64,000 bases of DNA from Pseudomonas khorasanensis. Lineage in GTDB: Bacteria; Pseudomonadota; Gammaproteobacteria; Pseudomonadales; Pseudomonadaceae. The stretch covers positions 620,001-684,000 of the forward strand of contig NZ_JABWQP020000002.1 of NCBI RefSeq assembly GCF_014268505.2, written 5' to 3'. Of this stretch, positions 46,478 through 57,886 are shown piece by piece. The first letter of the stretch is position 1. Each line of letters opens with the position of its first letter. Position numbers and translations under genes: made by a program. Below the pieces are notes generated by a model. It did no database searches and was not told the origin of the DNA. It saw nothing but the letters and a program-made list of their open reading frames with translations.

Positions 46478-46659
46478 CTTGTGATAACATCCGGCGTTTT
46501 CCAGGGCCGCTCCACGGAGCTGTCTTTACTGCGCAAATCCACTCTCCAGATTGTTGATTTGTCGTAAGTCGGTGCATGGCACTCGGCCTGCCCCGACGAG
46601 CTTCGTTGCTCCTCTATGGATGTGGCGAAGTTTCACCAGAAAAAGGAATCAGGCTTCTC
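46478..46659 (+). promoter_or_regulatory. gyrA promoter and structured leader
   Basis: An extended -10-like TGTGATAAC lies near 46480-46488, leaving a leader of about 165 nt. It contains several short complementary pairs (GCTC-CACG-GAGC; GTGC-ATG-GCAC; GAGC-TTCGTT-GCTC; CTTCG paired with CGAAG). I recall a conserved gyrA leader RNA motif reported in pseudomonads; whether this is it cannot be decided by eye. Confidence 0.4.
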
Positions 46660-49434
46660 ATGGGCGAACTGGCCAAAGAAATCCTCCCGGTCAATATCGA
46701 AGACGAGCTGAAACAGTCCTACCTCGACTACGCAATGAGCGTGATCGTCGGCCGTGCACTGCCGGATGCGCGCGATGGCCTCAAGCCCGTGCACCGTCGC
46801 GTACTGTTCGCGATGAGCGAGCTGGGCAACGACTACAACAAGCCGTACAAGAAATCTGCCCGTGTTGTCGGCGACGTGATCGGTAAGTATCACCCGCACG
46901 GTGACACCGCCGTGTACGACACCATCGTTCGTATGGCCCAGCCTTTCTCCCTGCGCTACCTGCTGGTCGACGGCCAGGGCAACTTCGGTTCGGTCGACGG
47001 CGACAACGCCGCGGCCATGCGATACACCGAAGTGCGCATGACCAAGCTGGCGCACGAGCTGCTGGCTGACCTGCATAAAGAAACCGTGGACTGGGTGCCG
47101 AACTACGACGGCACCGAAATGATCCCGGCGGTCATGCCGACCCGTATTCCGAACCTGCTGGTCAACGGTTCCAGTGGTATCGCCGTGGGCATGGCGACCA
47201 ACATTCCGCCGCACAACCTCGGTGAAGTCATCGACGGTTGCCTGGCCCTCATCGACAATCCCGAGCTGACCGTCGATGAGCTGATGCAATACATCCCCGG
47301 TCCGGACTTCCCGACCGCCGCCATCATCAATGGTCGCGCCGGCATCATCGAAGCCTACCGTACCGGTCGCGGGCGCATTTACATGCGTGCCCGTTCGATC
47401 ATCGAAGACATCGACAAGGTCGGTGGCCGTCAGCAGATCGTCATCACCGAACTCCCTTACCAGCTGAACAAGGCGCGTCTGATCGAGAAGATCGCCGAGC
47501 TGGTCAAGGAGAAGAAGCTCGAAGGCATCACCGAACTGCGCGACGAGTCCGACAAGGACGGTATGCGCGTCGTGATCGAGCTGCGTCGCGGCGAGGTGCC
47601 TGAGGTGATCCTCAACAACCTCTACGCCCAGACCCAACTGCAAGCGGTATTCGGCATCAACATCGTTGCGTTGATCGATGGCCGCCCGCGCATCCTGAAC
47701 CTCAAGGATCTGCTCGAAGCCTTCGTCCGTCACCGTCGCGAAGTCGTTACCCGCCGTACCGTGTTCGAGCTGCGCAAGGCGCGCGAGCGTGGTCACATTC
47801 TCGAAGGCCAGGCCGTTGCCCTGTCGAACATCGACCCGGTCATCGCGCTGATCAAAGCCTCGCCAACCCCGTCGGAAGCCAAGGAAGCGCTGATCAGCAC
47901 GCCTTGGGAATCGTCGGCGGTCGTTGCGATGGTCGAGCGCGCCGGTGCCGATTCGTGCCGTCCGGAAAACCTCGACCCTCAGTACGGTCTGCGCGAAGGC
48001 AAGTACTTCCTGTCGCCGGAACAGGCACAGGCTATTCTTGAACTGCGCCTGCACCGTCTGACCGGTCTGGAGCATGAGAAGCTGCTGGCCGAGTACCAGG
48101 AAATCCTCAACCAGATCGGCGAGCTGATCCGCATCCTCAACAGCGCCGTGCGCCTGATGGAAGTGATCCGCGAAGAACTGGAAGTGATCCGCGCCGAATA
48201 CGGCGACGCGCGCCGCACCGAAATTCTCGATGCCCGTCTCGATCTGACCCTGGGCGACATGATCCCGGAAGAAGAGCGCGTCGTGACCATCTCCCACGGT
48301 GGCTATGCCAAGACCCAGCCGCTGGCTGCGTACCAGGCCCAGCGTCGTGGCGGTAAAGGCAAGTCGGCGACCGGCGTCAAGGATGAGGACTACATCGCTC
48401 ACCTGCTTGTTGCCAACAGCCACACCACGCTGCTGCTGTTCTCCAGCAAGGGCAAGGTGTACTGGCTCAAGACCTACGAAATTCCGGAAGCGTCCCGCGC
48501 CGCCCGTGGTCGTCCGCTGGTCAACCTGTTGCCGTTGAGCGAAGGCGAATACATCACCACGATGTTGCCGGTCGATCTCGAAGCGATGAAGAAGCGCGCT
48601 GACGAGGAAGAGGCTGAAGGCATCGATGCCGATGTTGAAGACATCGAAAACAGCAACGAGACCGAAGAAGAGCGCCGCGCCCGTATCAAGGCTGCCGACC
48701 GCAAGAAGGCACCGTTCATCTTCATGTCGACCGCCAACGGTACGGTCAAGAAGACCCCGCTGGTGGCCTTCAGCCGTCAGCGCAGCGTCGGTCTGATCGC
48801 GCTGGAACTGGACGAAGGCGATATCCTGATCTCCGCAGCCATCACCGACGGCGAGCAGGAAATCATGCTGTTCTCCGACGGCGGCAAAGTGACTCGCTTC
48901 AAGGAGTCCGAAGTACGTGCCATGGGCCGTACCGCTCGCGGCGTGCGCGGCATGCGTCTGCCGGAAGGGCAGAAGCTGATTTCCATGCTGATCCCGGAAG
49001 AAGGCAGCGAGATTCTCACCGCTTCCGAGCGTGGCTACGGCAAGCGTACCGCCATCACCGAGTTTCCTGAATACAAGCGTGGCGGTCAGGGCGTGATCGC
49101 CATGGTCAGCAACGAGCGTAACGGCCGTCTGGTCGGCGCGGTTCAGGTGCAGGATGGCGAAGAGATCATGCTGATCTCCGATCAGGGCACCCTGGTGCGC
49201 ACCCGTGTCGACGAAGTGTCGAGCCTGGGCCGTAATACTCAGGGCGTGACGCTGATCAAACTGGCCAAGGACGAAACCCTGGTCGGGCTGGAGCGGGTTC
49301 AGGAGCCTTCGGAGATTGAAGGTGAAGAGCTCGAGGGCGAAGAGGGCGAAGAATTCGAAGGCACCGTCGGCACCGACGAAGCCGGCGAAGACCAGCAACT
49401 CGACGCCGCAGCTGACGAAGAACCGCAGGAATAA
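46660..49434 (+). CDS. gyrA: DNA gyrase subunit A
   Basis: A 924-residue subunit of the type II topoisomerase that introduces negative supercoils; it breaks and rejoins DNA through Tyr122 ([10 protein letters not shown]). The quinolone-determining region reads [10 protein letters not shown] with Thr83 and Asp87, the susceptible wild-type residues. The C-terminal DNA-wrapping beta-pinwheel and an acidic tail rich in Glu/Gly complete it. ATG 46660 follows AAAAGGAATC; upstream in-frame codons are not needed. A terminator-like hairpin follows at 49446. Confidence 0.98.
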   Translation: MGELAKEILPVNIEDELKQSYLDYAMSVIVGRALPDARDGLKPVHRRVLFAMSELGNDYNKPYKKSARVVGDVIGKYHPHGDTAVYDTIVRMAQPFSLRYLLVDGQGNFGSVDGDNAAAMRYTEVRMTKLAHELLADLHKETVDWVPNYDGTEMIPAVMPTRIPNLLVNGSSGIAVGMATNIPPHNLGEVIDGCLALIDNPELTVDELMQYIPGPDFPTAAIINGRAGIIEAYRTGRGRIYMRARSIIEDIDKVGGRQQIVITELPYQLNKARLIEKIAELVKEKKLEGITELRDESDKDGMRVVIELRRGEVPEVILNNLYAQTQLQAVFGINIVALIDGRPRILNLKDLLEAFVRHRREVVTRRTVFELRKARERGHILEGQAVALSNIDPVIALIKASPTPSEAKEALISTPWESSAVVAMVERAGADSCRPENLDPQYGLREGKYFLSPEQAQAILELRLHRLTGLEHEKLLAEYQEILNQIGELIRILNSAVRLMEVIREELEVIRAEYGDARRTEILDARLDLTLGDMIPEEERVVTISHGGYAKTQPLAAYQAQRRGGKGKSATGVKDEDYIAHLLVANSHTTLLLFSSKGKVYWLKTYEIPEASRAARGRPLVNLLPLSEGEYITTMLPVDLEAMKKRADEEEAEGIDADVEDIENSNETEEERRARIKAADRKKAPFIFMSTANGTVKKTPLVAFSRQRSVGLIALELDEGDILISAAITDGEQEIMLFSDGGKVTRFKESEVRAMGRTARGVRGMRLPEGQKLISMLIPEEGSEILTASERGYGKRTAITEFPEYKRGGQGVIAMVSNERNGRLVGAVQVQDGEEIMLISDQGTLVRTRVDEVSSLGRNTQGVTLIKLAKDETLVGLERVQEPSEIEGEELEGEEGEEFEGTVGTDEAGEDQQLDAAADEEPQE

Positions 49435-49445
49435 GCGGACAAACG

Positions 49446-49482
49446 AGGGGGCGGATGAGAATTCGCCCCCTTGTTATTTGTC
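49446..49482 (+). terminator. Terminator-like hairpin after gyrA
   Basis: AGGGGGCG-GATGAGAATT-CGCCCCCT, then TTGTTATTTG. Eight-bp stem with a T-rich but interrupted tail. Confidence 0.7.
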
Positions 49483-49509
49483 CTGTTTGAAATTTGCGAC
49501 ACTGCGCAG

Positions 49510-49611
49510 GATCGTTCCCATGCTCCGCGTGGGAATGCCGCTCGGGACGCTCCGCGTCCCATGACGCAGAGCGTCATTGGATGCATTCCCACGCGGAGCA
49601 TGGGAACGATC
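49510..49611. repeat. Cruciform repeat with nested palindromes between gyrA and serC
   Basis: A 102-bp element whose outer arms (GATCGTTCCCATGCTCCGCG and its inverse ending CATGGGAACGATC) pair over about 29 bp. Four smaller palindromes lie inside, among them GGGACGCTCCGCGTCCC and ATGACGCAGAGCGTCAT. It is a fourth repeat class here. Confidence 0.88.
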
Positions 49612-49662
49612 AGTCGTAGATCAAAAGATTGAAGTGACCACCAAATCAGAGCGAGATTGGAT

Positions 49663-50748
49663 GTGAGCAAGCGAGCCTATAACTTCTGCGCCGGTCCTGC
49701 GGCGCTGCCTGAAGCTGTTCTGCAGCGCGCCCAGGGTGAACTCCTCGACTGGCACGGCAAGGGCCTGTCGGTCATGGAAATGAGCCATCGCAGCGATGAG
49801 TTCGTGTCCATCGCCACCCAGGCCGAGCAGGATCTGCGTGACCTGCTGAATATCCCGTCCAACTATAAAGTGCTGTTTCTGCAGGGTGGCGCCAGCCAGC
49901 AATTTGCGCAGATCCCGCTGAACCTGATGCCGGAAGGCAGCTCGGCCGACTACATCGACACCGGTATCTGGTCGCAGAAAGCCATCGAAGAAGCCTCGCG
50001 CTACGGTCACGTCAACGTCGCCGCTACCGCCAAGCCTTACGACTATTTCGCCATTCCCGGCCAAAACGAGTGGAGCCTGTCCAAGGACGCCGCTTACGTT
50101 CACTACGCGCCGAACGAAACCATCGGCGGCCTGGAATTCCAGTGGATCCCGGAAACCGGTGACGTGCCTCTGGTAGCTGACATGTCTTCGGACATTCTGT
50201 CGCGTCCGGTGGATATCTCGCGTTTTGGCATGATCTACGCCGGTGCGCAGAAAAACATCGGCCCGAGCGGCATCGTGGTCAACATCATCCGTGAAGACCT
50301 GCTCGGCAAGGCGCGCTCGCTGTGCCCGACCATGCTCAATTACAAGGTCGCGGCCGACAACGGCTCGATGTACAACACGCCGCCGACCCTGGCCTGGTAC
50401 TTGTCCGGTCTGGTGTTCCAGTGGCTGAAAGAGCAGGGTGGCGTCGAAGCCATCGCCCAACTCAACGACGTCAAGCAGCGCACGCTGTACGACTTCATCG
50501 ACGCCAGTGGCCTCTACAGCAACCCGATCAACAAGTCAGACCGCTCGTGGATGAACGTGCCGTTCCGCCTGGCTGACGATCGCCTGGACAAGCCGTTTCT
50601 CGCCGGTGCCGACGAGCGCGGCCTGCTCAATCTCAAGGGGCACCGCTCCGTGGGCGGCATGCGTGCCTCCATCTACAACGCCGTCGACATCACCGCCGTC
50701 AATGCGCTGGTGGCGTACATGGCTGAATTCGAGAAGGAACACGGCTGA
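49663..50748 (+). CDS. serC: Phosphoserine aminotransferase
   Basis: A 361-residue, PLP-dependent class V aminotransferase for serine and pyridoxine synthesis. The start SKRAYNFCAGPAALP is typical. The PLP-lysine is in YAGAQKNIGPSG. GTG 49663 gives the family length and start; a TTG two codons earlier is also in frame. It is the first gene of a packed operon: its stop overlaps the pheA start (TGATG). Confidence 0.95.
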   Translation: MSKRAYNFCAGPAALPEAVLQRAQGELLDWHGKGLSVMEMSHRSDEFVSIATQAEQDLRDLLNIPSNYKVLFLQGGASQQFAQIPLNLMPEGSSADYIDTGIWSQKAIEEASRYGHVNVAATAKPYDYFAIPGQNEWSLSKDAAYVHYAPNETIGGLEFQWIPETGDVPLVADMSSDILSRPVDISRFGMIYAGAQKNIGPSGIVVNIIREDLLGKARSLCPTMLNYKVAADNGSMYNTPPTLAWYLSGLVFQWLKEQGGVEAIAQLNDVKQRTLYDFIDASGLYSNPINKSDRSWMNVPFRLADDRLDKPFLAGADERGLLNLKGHRSVGGMRASIYNAVDITAVNALVAYMAEFEKEHG

Positions 50749-51842
50749 TGTCCGACCAGGAACTCAAGGCACTGCGCGTTCGCATCGACGCTCTGGACAC
50801 CAAGGTCATGGAGCTGATCAGTGAGCGTGCGCGTTGCGCCCAGGAAGTCGCGCGCGTGAAGATGGCCTCGCTGGCCGAAGGCGAAGTGCCGGTGTTCTAT
50901 CGCCCCGAGCGCGAAGCTCAGGTGCTCAAACGCGTGATGGAGCGCAATCAGGGGCCGCTGGGCAACGAAGAGATGGCGCGGCTGTTTCGCGAAATCATGT
51001 CGTCGTGCCTGGCGCTCGAGCAGCCGCTGAAAGTGGCTTACCTCGGCCCTGAAGGCACCTTCACCCAGGCCGCCGCCATGAAGCATTTCGGCCACGCTGT
51101 GATCAGCAAGCCGATGGCGGCGATCGACGAAGTGTTCCGCGAGGTCGCGGCAGGTGCAGTGAATTTCGGCGTGGTGCCGGTGGAAAACTCCACCGAAGGC
51201 GCAGTCAACCACACGCTGGACAGCTTCCTCGAGCACGACATGGTGATCTGCGGCGAAGTCGAGCTGCGCATCCACCACCACCTGCTGGTCGGTGAAAACA
51301 CCAAGACCGACAGCATCAGTCGCATCTATTCCCACGCGCAGTCGCTGGCCCAGTGCCGAAAGTGGCTGGACGCGCATTACCCGAATGTTGAGCGCGTGGC
51401 GGTATCGAGCAACGCCGAAGCAGCCAAGCGGGTCAAGGGCGAGTGGAATTCGGCAGCGATCGCTGGCGACATGGCGGCGGGCCTGTACGGTCTGACCCGT
51501 CTGGCCGAGAAAATCGAGGATCGTCCGGACAACTCGACGCGCTTTCTGATGATCGGTAACCAGGAAGTGCCGCCGACCGGCGACGACAAGACGTCGATCA
51601 TCGTGTCGATGAGCAACAAGCCCGGCGCGCTCCACGAGCTGCTGGTGCCGTTCCATGACAATGGCATTGACCTGACCCGCATCGAAACCCGTCCGTCGCG
51701 CAGCGGCAAATGGACCTACGTGTTCTTTATCGACTTTGTCGGTCATCACCGCGATCCGTTGATCAAAGGTGTGCTGGAAAAGATCAGTCAGGAAGCAGTA
51801 GCACTCAAAGTGCTGGGTTCCTACCCGAAAGCAGTTCTCTAA
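50748..51842 (+). CDS. pheA: Bifunctional chorismate mutase/prephenate dehydratase (P-protein)
   Basis: A 364-residue enzyme of phenylalanine synthesis. Chorismate mutase (~1-90), prephenate dehydratase (~95-275, with PVENSTEGAVNHT), and a C-terminal ACT domain (~285-360, MSNKPGALHELL and the ESRP-like ETRPS) for phenylalanine feedback. It overlaps serC by one base and is 13 bp from hisC. Confidence 0.96.
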   Translation: MSDQELKALRVRIDALDTKVMELISERARCAQEVARVKMASLAEGEVPVFYRPEREAQVLKRVMERNQGPLGNEEMARLFREIMSSCLALEQPLKVAYLGPEGTFTQAAAMKHFGHAVISKPMAAIDEVFREVAAGAVNFGVVPVENSTEGAVNHTLDSFLEHDMVICGEVELRIHHHLLVGENTKTDSISRIYSHAQSLAQCRKWLDAHYPNVERVAVSSNAEAAKRVKGEWNSAAIAGDMAAGLYGLTRLAEKIEDRPDNSTRFLMIGNQEVPPTGDDKTSIIVSMSNKPGALHELLVPFHDNGIDLTRIETRPSRSGKWTYVFFIDFVGHHRDPLIKGVLEKISQEAVALKVLGSYPKAVL

Positions 51843-51855
51843 GGGGCGGTAGCAA

Positions 51856-52968
51856 ATGAGTGGCAACTTCCTCGCTCTGGCACAGCCGGGCGTGCAACAA
51901 CTTTCGCCGTACGTTCCGGGCAAGCCTGTGGACGAACTGGCGCGCGAGCTGGATCTGGATCCAGCGAAAATCGTCAAACTGGCGAGCAATGAAAACCCGC
52001 TGGGCGCCAGCCCGAAAGCGCTCGCGGCGATCCGCGAAGAGCTCGCCGAGCTGACCCGCTATCCGGATGGCAATGGTTTCGCATTGAAGTCGTTGTTGGC
52101 CGAACAGTGCCGTGTCGAGCTCAATCAGGTCACGTTGGGCAATGGCTCCAACGACATTCTCGAGCTGGTTGCCCGAGCCTATCTGGCGCCGGGTCTCAAT
52201 GCTGTGTTCAGCGAACATGCCTTCGCGGTGTATCCAATCGCGACTCAAGCGGTCGGCGCGCAAGCCAAGGTCGTTCCGGCCAAGGATTGGGGGCATGACC
52301 TGCCGGCGATGCTCGCGGCCATCGATGCGAACACTCGCGTGGTGTTCATCGCCAATCCGAACAACCCGACCGGCACCTGGTTCGGCGCCGAAGCGCTGGA
52401 CGAGTTCCTGCAGGACGTTCCCGAGCATGTGCTGGTCGTCCTCGACGAGGCTTACATCGAATACGCCGAAGGCAGCGACTTGCCGGACGGCTTGGACTTC
52501 CTCGCGGCTTACCCGAACCTGCTGGTGTCGCGCACCTTTTCCAAGGCTTATGGCCTGGCGGCGCTGCGCGTCGGTTATGGCTTGTCGACGCCCGTGGTCG
52601 CGGACGTGCTCAATCGCGTTCGTCAGCCGTTCAACGTCAACAGCCTGGCCCTGGCGGCAGCCTGCGCGGCGTTGAAAGACGAGGAATATCTGGCGCAAAG
52701 CCGTCAGCTCAACGAAGCGGGCATGCAGCAGTTGCAAGCCGGTTTTCGTGAATTGGGTCTGGGCTGGATCGAGTCCAAAGGCAACTTCCTCTGTGTCGAT
52801 CTCGGTCAGGTTGCAGCTCCAGTGTTCGAGGGTTTGCTGCGCGAAGGCGTGATCGTGCGCCCGGTGGCCAATTACGGCATGCCGAACCATCTGCGGGTCA
52901 CCATCGGACTGCCGGCGGAAAACAGCCGTTTCCTCGAAGCGCTGCGCAAGGTTCTGGCTCGTGGTTGA
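51856..52968 (+). CDS. hisC: Histidinol-phosphate/aromatic aminotransferase
   Basis: A 370-residue, fold-type I aminotransferase with the PLP-lysine in SRTFSKAYGLA and the segment LASNENPLGASP. It is the second HisC paralogue typical of this operon (hisC2 in P. aeruginosa) and, from its neighbours, probably transaminates prephenate or aromatic keto acids as well as histidinol phosphate. AGGGGCGG precedes the ATG. The next gene overlaps by eight bases. Confidence 0.92.
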   Translation: MSGNFLALAQPGVQQLSPYVPGKPVDELARELDLDPAKIVKLASNENPLGASPKALAAIREELAELTRYPDGNGFALKSLLAEQCRVELNQVTLGNGSNDILELVARAYLAPGLNAVFSEHAFAVYPIATQAVGAQAKVVPAKDWGHDLPAMLAAIDANTRVVFIANPNNPTGTWFGAEALDEFLQDVPEHVLVVLDEAYIEYAEGSDLPDGLDFLAAYPNLLVSRTFSKAYGLAALRVGYGLSTPVVADVLNRVRQPFNVNSLALAAACAALKDEEYLAQSRQLNEAGMQQLQAGFRELGLGWIESKGNFLCVDLGQVAAPVFEGLLREGVIVRPVANYGMPNHLRVTIGLPAENSRFLEALRKVLARG

Positions 52969-55204
52969 TGTCACTGCGCTGCAACCTGCTGCACCTATGA
53001 TCGGTCGCCTTGTGGTGGTCGGTCTGGGGTTGATCGGTGGTTCGTTTGCCAAGGGTTTGCGTGAAAGCGGCGTGTGTCGCGAAGTGGTCGGGGTAGATCT
53101 CGACCCGCAATCGCGCAAGCTCGCGGTCGAGTTGGGCGTGGTCGATCGCTGCGAAGATGATCTGGCCGTGGCCTGCGCGGGCGCTGATGTGATTCAGCTG
53201 GCCGTCCCGATTCTGGCGATGGAAAAGCTGCTCGCTCGTTTGGCTGTCATGGACCTGGGGCAAGCGATCCTCACGGATGTCGGCAGCGCCAAAGGCAACG
53301 TGGTGCGCGCAGCGACCGAAGCGTTCGGCGGCATGCCTTCGCGCTTCGTGCCCGGGCATCCGATTGCCGGGTCCGAGCAGAGCGGGGTGGAAGCCTCCAA
53401 TGCCGAGCTGTTCCGTCGGCACAAGGTGATCCTGACGCCACTCGAACAGACTGATCCTGCTGCGCTCGCGGTGGTCGATCGGCTCTGGCGCGAATTGGGC
53501 GCCGATGTCGAGCACATGCAGGTCGAGCGTCATGATGAAGTGCTGGCTGCCACCAGCCATCTGCCGCACCTGCTGGCCTTTGGTCTGGTTGATTCGCTGG
53601 CCAAGCGCAATGAAAATCTGGAGATCTTCCGTTACGCTGCCGGTGGTTTTCGCGATTTCACAAGAATCGCCGGAAGCGATCCGGTGATGTGGCACGACAT
53701 CTTCCTCGCCAACCGCGAGGCTGTCCTGCGCACACTCGATACATTTCGCAGCGACCTCGACGCCTTGCGCGACGCGGTCGATGCAGGGGATGGGCACCAA
53801 TTGTTGGGCGTTTTCACGCGCGCCCGGGTTGCCCGCGAGCATTTCAGTAAAATCCTGGCCCGCAGGGCCTATGTGGACGCTATGAACTCCAACGATCTGA
53901 TCTTCCTGGCTCAACCTGGTGGCCGCCTGTCCGGTCGGATTCGCGTACCGGGTGACAAATCGATTTCCCACCGTTCGATCATGCTTGGTTCGCTGGCCGA
54001 AGGCGTCACCGAAGTCGAAGGCTTCCTCGAGGGCGAAGACGCCCTGGCGACCTTGCAGGCGTTCCGCGACATGGGCGTGGTCATCGAAGGCCCGCATCAC
54101 GGCCGCGTGACCATCCACGGTGTCGGCCTGCACGGCCTGAAAGCTGCGCCGGGGCCGATCTACCTGGGCAACTCCGGCACTTCGATGCGTCTGCTGTCCG
54201 GCCTGCTGGCGGCACAGAACTTCGACAGCACCCTGACCGGCGATGCTTCGCTGTCCAAGCGCCCGATGAACCGCGTGGCCAACCCGCTGCGTGAGATGGG
54301 CGCCGTGATCGAAACCGCCGCAGAAGGTCGTCCACCGATGACCATTCGCGGTGGCCACAAGCTCAAAGGCCTGACCTACACCATGCCGATGGCGAGCGCT
54401 CAGGTGAAATCCTGCCTGTTGCTGGCCGGCCTGTATGCAGAAGGCAAAACCACCGTGACCGAGCCTGCGCCGACCCGCGACCACACCGAGCGCATGCTTC
54501 GTGGCTTCGGGTACCCGGTCAGTGTCGACGGCGCCACCGCCTCGGTCGAGTCTGGCGGCAAACTGACCGCGACCCACATAGAAGTGCCGGGCGACATCTC
54601 TTCCTCGGCGTTCTTCCTGGTCGCGGCTTCCATTGCTGAAGGGTCTGAGCTGGTGCTTGAACACGTCGGCATCAACCCGACCCGTACCGGCGTTATCGAC
54701 ATCCTGCGTCTGATGGGTGCCGATATCACTCTGGAAAACCAGCGTGAAGTCGGAGGCGAGCCGGTGGCTGACCTGCGCGTGCGGGCAGCTAAACTCAAAG
54801 GTATCGAGATTCCCGAAGAGTTGGTTCCGCTGGCGATTGACGAATTCCCGGTGCTGTTCGTGGCGGCCGCCTGTGCCGAAGGCCGTACTGTGCTGACCGG
54901 CGCCGAAGAGCTGCGGGTCAAGGAATCCGACCGGATCCAGGTCATGGCGGACGGTTTGCTGGCGCTGGGCGTCAAGTGCGAGCCGACCCCGGACGGCATC
55001 ATCATCGACGGCGGCCAGATTGGCGGCGGCGAAGTGCATGGTCACGGCGATCACCGTATCGCCATGGCATTCAGCGTGGCCTCGCTGCGCGCCACGGCAC
55101 CGATCCGCATCCACGATTGTGCCAACGTCGCGACGTCGTTCCCCAACTTCCTCGCATTGTGCGGGCAGGTCGGCATTCGTGTGGCACAAGAGGTTCAGTC
55201 GTGA
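52961..55204 (+). CDS. Fused prephenate dehydrogenase and EPSP synthase (TyrA-AroA)
   Basis: A 747-residue fusion. The N-terminal TyrA (~12-300, NAD motif [14 protein letters not shown]) makes the tyrosine precursor. The C-terminal AroA (~312-747, [13 protein letters not shown] and [10 protein letters not shown]) makes EPSP, two steps before chorismate and the target of glyphosate. No stop lies between; the join is near [15 protein letters not shown] 52961 overlaps hisC and has AAGG upstream; ATG 52997 would drop twelve residues and lacks a ribosome-binding site, so the true start is uncertain. Cmk follows with a GTGA overlap. Confidence 0.93.
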   Translation: MVDVTALQPAAPMIGRLVVVGLGLIGGSFAKGLRESGVCREVVGVDLDPQSRKLAVELGVVDRCEDDLAVACAGADVIQLAVPILAMEKLLARLAVMDLGQAILTDVGSAKGNVVRAATEAFGGMPSRFVPGHPIAGSEQSGVEASNAELFRRHKVILTPLEQTDPAALAVVDRLWRELGADVEHMQVERHDEVLAATSHLPHLLAFGLVDSLAKRNENLEIFRYAAGGFRDFTRIAGSDPVMWHDIFLANREAVLRTLDTFRSDLDALRDAVDAGDGHQLLGVFTRARVAREHFSKILARRAYVDAMNSNDLIFLAQPGGRLSGRIRVPGDKSISHRSIMLGSLAEGVTEVEGFLEGEDALATLQAFRDMGVVIEGPHHGRVTIHGVGLHGLKAAPGPIYLGNSGTSMRLLSGLLAAQNFDSTLTGDASLSKRPMNRVANPLREMGAVIETAAEGRPPMTIRGGHKLKGLTYTMPMASAQVKSCLLLAGLYAEGKTTVTEPAPTRDHTERMLRGFGYPVSVDGATASVESGGKLTATHIEVPGDISSSAFFLVAASIAEGSELVLEHVGINPTRTGVIDILRLMGADITLENQREVGGEPVADLRVRAAKLKGIEIPEELVPLAIDEFPVLFVAAACAEGRTVLTGAEELRVKESDRIQVMADGLLALGVKCEPTPDGIIIDGGQIGGGEVHGHGDHRIAMAFSVASLRATAPIRIHDCANVATSFPNFLALCGQVGIRVAQEVQS

Positions 55205-55890
55205 AAAACATCGCACCGGTCATCACCATCGATGGGCCAAGCGGCTCCGGCAAAGGCACGGTCGCCGGGATTCTGGCCAAGCGTCTGGGCTGGAACCTGC
55301 TGGATTCCGGTGCGCTTTACCGCTTGCTGGCGTTTGCTGCACATAACCACGGTGTCGACCTGACCAACGAGGAGCTGCTCAAGCAACTGGCCGCTCATCT
55401 GGATGTTCAGTTCATCGCGGCGACTGAAGGTCAGCTGCAGCGGATCATTCTGGAAGGCGACGAAGTCAGCGATGTCATCCGCACTGAAAGCGTCGGCTCC
55501 GGTGCCTCGCAAGTGGCGGCGTTGCCTGCCGTGCGCGACGCGCTGCTGCAGCGCCAGCGCGCGTTCCAGGAAGCGCCGGGGCTGGTGGCCGACGGTCGCG
55601 ACATGGGCACGGTGGTTTTTCCGGATGCACCGCTGAAGATTTTCCTCACCGCCAGTGCCGAGGAGCGGGCGCGCCGCCGATATTTGCAGTTGAAGGGCAA
55701 AGTCGAGGGTGTTAGTCTGTCGAGTCTGCTAGATGAGATCCGTGCACGCGATGAGCGTGACACCCAGCGCGCAGTAGCCCCGCTCAAACCGGCGGCCGAC
55801 GCGATACAGCTGGATTCCACGGAGCTTTCCATCGATCAGGTGCTTGAACGCATCATGAGCGAGATCGCCATTCGCGATATCGCCGGGTGA
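55201..55890 (+). CDS. cmk: Cytidylate kinase
   Basis: A 229-residue nucleoside monophosphate kinase (CMP/dCMP to diphosphates). P-loop [27 protein letters not shown] and family-length tail. GTG 55201 overlaps the TyrA-AroA stop by four bases (GTGA), ending the packed operon. A weak hairpin at 55900-55939 may end part of the transcript before rpsA. Confidence 0.96.
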   Translation: MKNIAPVITIDGPSGSGKGTVAGILAKRLGWNLLDSGALYRLLAFAAHNHGVDLTNEELLKQLAAHLDVQFIAATEGQLQRIILEGDEVSDVIRTESVGSGASQVAALPAVRDALLQRQRAFQEAPGLVADGRDMGTVVFPDAPLKIFLTASAEERARRRYLQLKGKVEGVSLSSLLDEIRARDERDTQRAVAPLKPAADAIQLDSTELSIDQVLERIMSEIAIRDIAG

Positions 55891-55951
55891 CCAAGAGGGT
55901 CGCAGGGGACCAGTCATAGTCCTGCGGTGCTTCTTTTAAATGAAACTAACC

Positions 55952-55991
55952 CACACCGTCTGGGGTGTGGAGATGGGCGTTTTCTTCGCCC
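55952..55991 (+). promoter_or_regulatory. rpsA leader hairpins
   Basis: Two consecutive stem-loops, CCACACC/GGTGTGG (55952-55971) and GGGCG/CGCCC (55976-55991), directly before the ribosome-binding AGGAAT of rpsA. S1 represses its own translation through leader structure in E. coli, and a similar role is possible. Confidence 0.45.
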
Positions 55992-56009
55992 TCATCTACA
56001 GGAATTAAA

Positions 56010-57695
56010 ATGAGCGAAAGCTTTGCGGAACTCTTTGAAGAAAGCCTGAAAACCCTGAACCTTCAGGCAGGCTCCATCATCACCGGTGTTATCGTTGATA
56101 TCGATTACCAGGCTCGCTGGGTAACCGTTCACGCTGGTCTGAAGTCTGAAGCACTCATCCCGCTTGAGCAGTTCTACAACGATGCTGGCGAACTGAACAT
56201 CAACGTTGGTGACGAAGTTCACGTTGCTCTGGATTCGGTTGAAGACGGCTTTGGTGAAACCAAGCTGTCCCGTGAAAAAGCCAAGCGCGCTGAATGCTGG
56301 ATCGTTCTGGAAGCAGCCTTCGCAGCCGAGGAAGTGGTCAAGGGCGTTATCAACGGTAAGGTTAAAGGCGGCTTCACTGTCGACGTTAACGGCATCCGTG
56401 CGTTCCTGCCAGGTTCCCTGGTTGACGTCCGTCCTGTGCGCGACACCACGCACCTGGAAGGCAAAGAGCTGGAATTCAAGGTCATCAAGCTGGACCAGAA
56501 GCGCAACAACGTTGTCGTTTCCCGTCGCAGTGTCCTCGAAGCCGAGAACTCCGCCGAGCGTGAAGCTCTGCTGGAATCCCTGCAGGAAGGCCAGCAAGTC
56601 AAAGGTATCGTCAAAAACCTCACCGATTACGGCGCATTCGTCGATCTGGGTGGCGTGGACGGCCTGCTGCACATCACCGACATGGCCTGGAAGCGCATCA
56701 AGCATCCTTCCGAGATCGTCAACGTTGGTGACGAAATCGACGTCAAGGTTCTGAAATACGATCGCGAACGCAACCGTGTTTCCCTGGGCCTGAAGCAACT
56801 GGGCGAAGATCCATGGGTTGCTATCAAAGCTCGTTACCCAGAAGGCACTCGCGTTACCGCTCGTGTAACCAACCTGACCGACTACGGCTGCTTCGCTGAG
56901 CTGGAAGAAGGCGTTGAAGGTCTGGTACACGTTTCGGAAATGGACTGGACCAACAAGAACATCCACCCTTCGAAAGTCGTACAAGTCGGCGACGAAGTGG
57001 AAGTCATGGTTCTGGACATCGACGAAGAGCGTCGTCGTATCTCCCTGGGCATCAAGCAGTGCAAGTCGAACCCATGGGAAGACTTCTCTGGCCAGTTCAA
57101 CAAGGGCGACAAGATCTCCGGCACCATCAAGTCGATCACCGATTTCGGTATCTTCATTGGTCTGGACGGCGGCATCGACGGTCTGGTTCACCTGTCCGAC
57201 ATCTCCTGGAACGAAGTGGGCGAAGAAGCCGTACGTCGTTTCAAGAAGGGCGACGAGCTGGACACCGTCATCCTGTCGGTTGACCCAGAGCGCGAGCGCA
57301 TCTCCCTGGGCATCAAGCAACTGGAAAGCGATCCGTTCTCCGAGTACGTCTCGGTTAACGACAAGGGCGCTATCGTGACCGGTACCGTGAAAGAAGTTGA
57401 CGCCAAAGGCGCCATCATCGTTCTGGCCGACGACATCGAAGCTACCCTGAAAGCCTCCGAAATCAGCCGTGACCGCGTTGAAGACGCGCGCAACGTTCTG
57501 AAAGAAGGCCAGGAAGTTGAAGCCAAGATCATCAGCGTTGATCGCAAGAGCCGCGTAATCCAGCTCTCGATCAAGTCGAAAGACGATGCTGAAGAGAAAG
57601 AAGCCATCCAGAGCCTGAAAGAGACTCCGGAAGCTGCTACAGGCGACACCACCATGGCGGCACTGCTGCGCCAGGCAATGGCCAAACAGAACTAA
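56010..57695 (+). CDS. rpsA: 30S ribosomal protein S1
   Basis: A 561-residue protein with six S1 (OB-fold) repeats that brings mRNA to the 30S subunit. Repeats such as [21 protein letters not shown] and a later [20 protein letters not shown] are seen. The codon use is that of a highly expressed gene. AGGAAT precedes the ATG; an intrinsic terminator follows. Confidence 0.98.
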   Translation: MSESFAELFEESLKTLNLQAGSIITGVIVDIDYQARWVTVHAGLKSEALIPLEQFYNDAGELNINVGDEVHVALDSVEDGFGETKLSREKAKRAECWIVLEAAFAAEEVVKGVINGKVKGGFTVDVNGIRAFLPGSLVDVRPVRDTTHLEGKELEFKVIKLDQKRNNVVVSRRSVLEAENSAEREALLESLQEGQQVKGIVKNLTDYGAFVDLGGVDGLLHITDMAWKRIKHPSEIVNVGDEIDVKVLKYDRERNRVSLGLKQLGEDPWVAIKARYPEGTRVTARVTNLTDYGCFAELEEGVEGLVHVSEMDWTNKNIHPSKVVQVGDEVEVMVLDIDEERRRISLGIKQCKSNPWEDFSGQFNKGDKISGTIKSITDFGIFIGLDGGIDGLVHLSDISWNEVGEEAVRRFKKGDELDTVILSVDPERERISLGIKQLESDPFSEYVSVNDKGAIVTGTVKEVDAKGAIIVLADDIEATLKASEISRDRVEDARNVLKEGQEVEAKIISVDRKSRVIQLSIKSKDDAEEKEAIQSLKETPEAATGDTTMAALLRQAMAKQN

Positions 57696-57711
57696 GTTCT
57701 GCTTGATCATG

Positions 57712-57740
57712 AAAAAGGGCGACTTCGGTCGCCCTTTTTT
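57712..57740 (+). terminator. Intrinsic terminator after rpsA
   Basis: AAAAAGGGCGAC-TTCG-GTCGCCCTTTTTT, with a stable UUCG-type loop. Confidence 0.94.
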
Positions 57741-57886
57741 GTGCCTGCGATTTGGCAATACGGCTCGCCCGTGAAACCAATCGCTTCGCTTGCGGGTCTG
57801 TTTCTTTAATCGGATCAATCGCCTATTCGCGACTAAGCTTGTTCTTAAGCATGTAGTCGTCGGGCTTGCCTGGCATAAGGAAGTGG

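Noticed and set aside
47000..47020. Quinolone-resistance substitution in GyrA
   Set aside because: Residues 83 and 87 are Thr and Asp, the susceptible state, so nothing unusual.
46633..49398. 921-codon open frame antisense to gyrA
   Set aside because: A mirror frame typical of high-GC coding DNA; no domain, no ribosome-binding site, and gyrA is certain.
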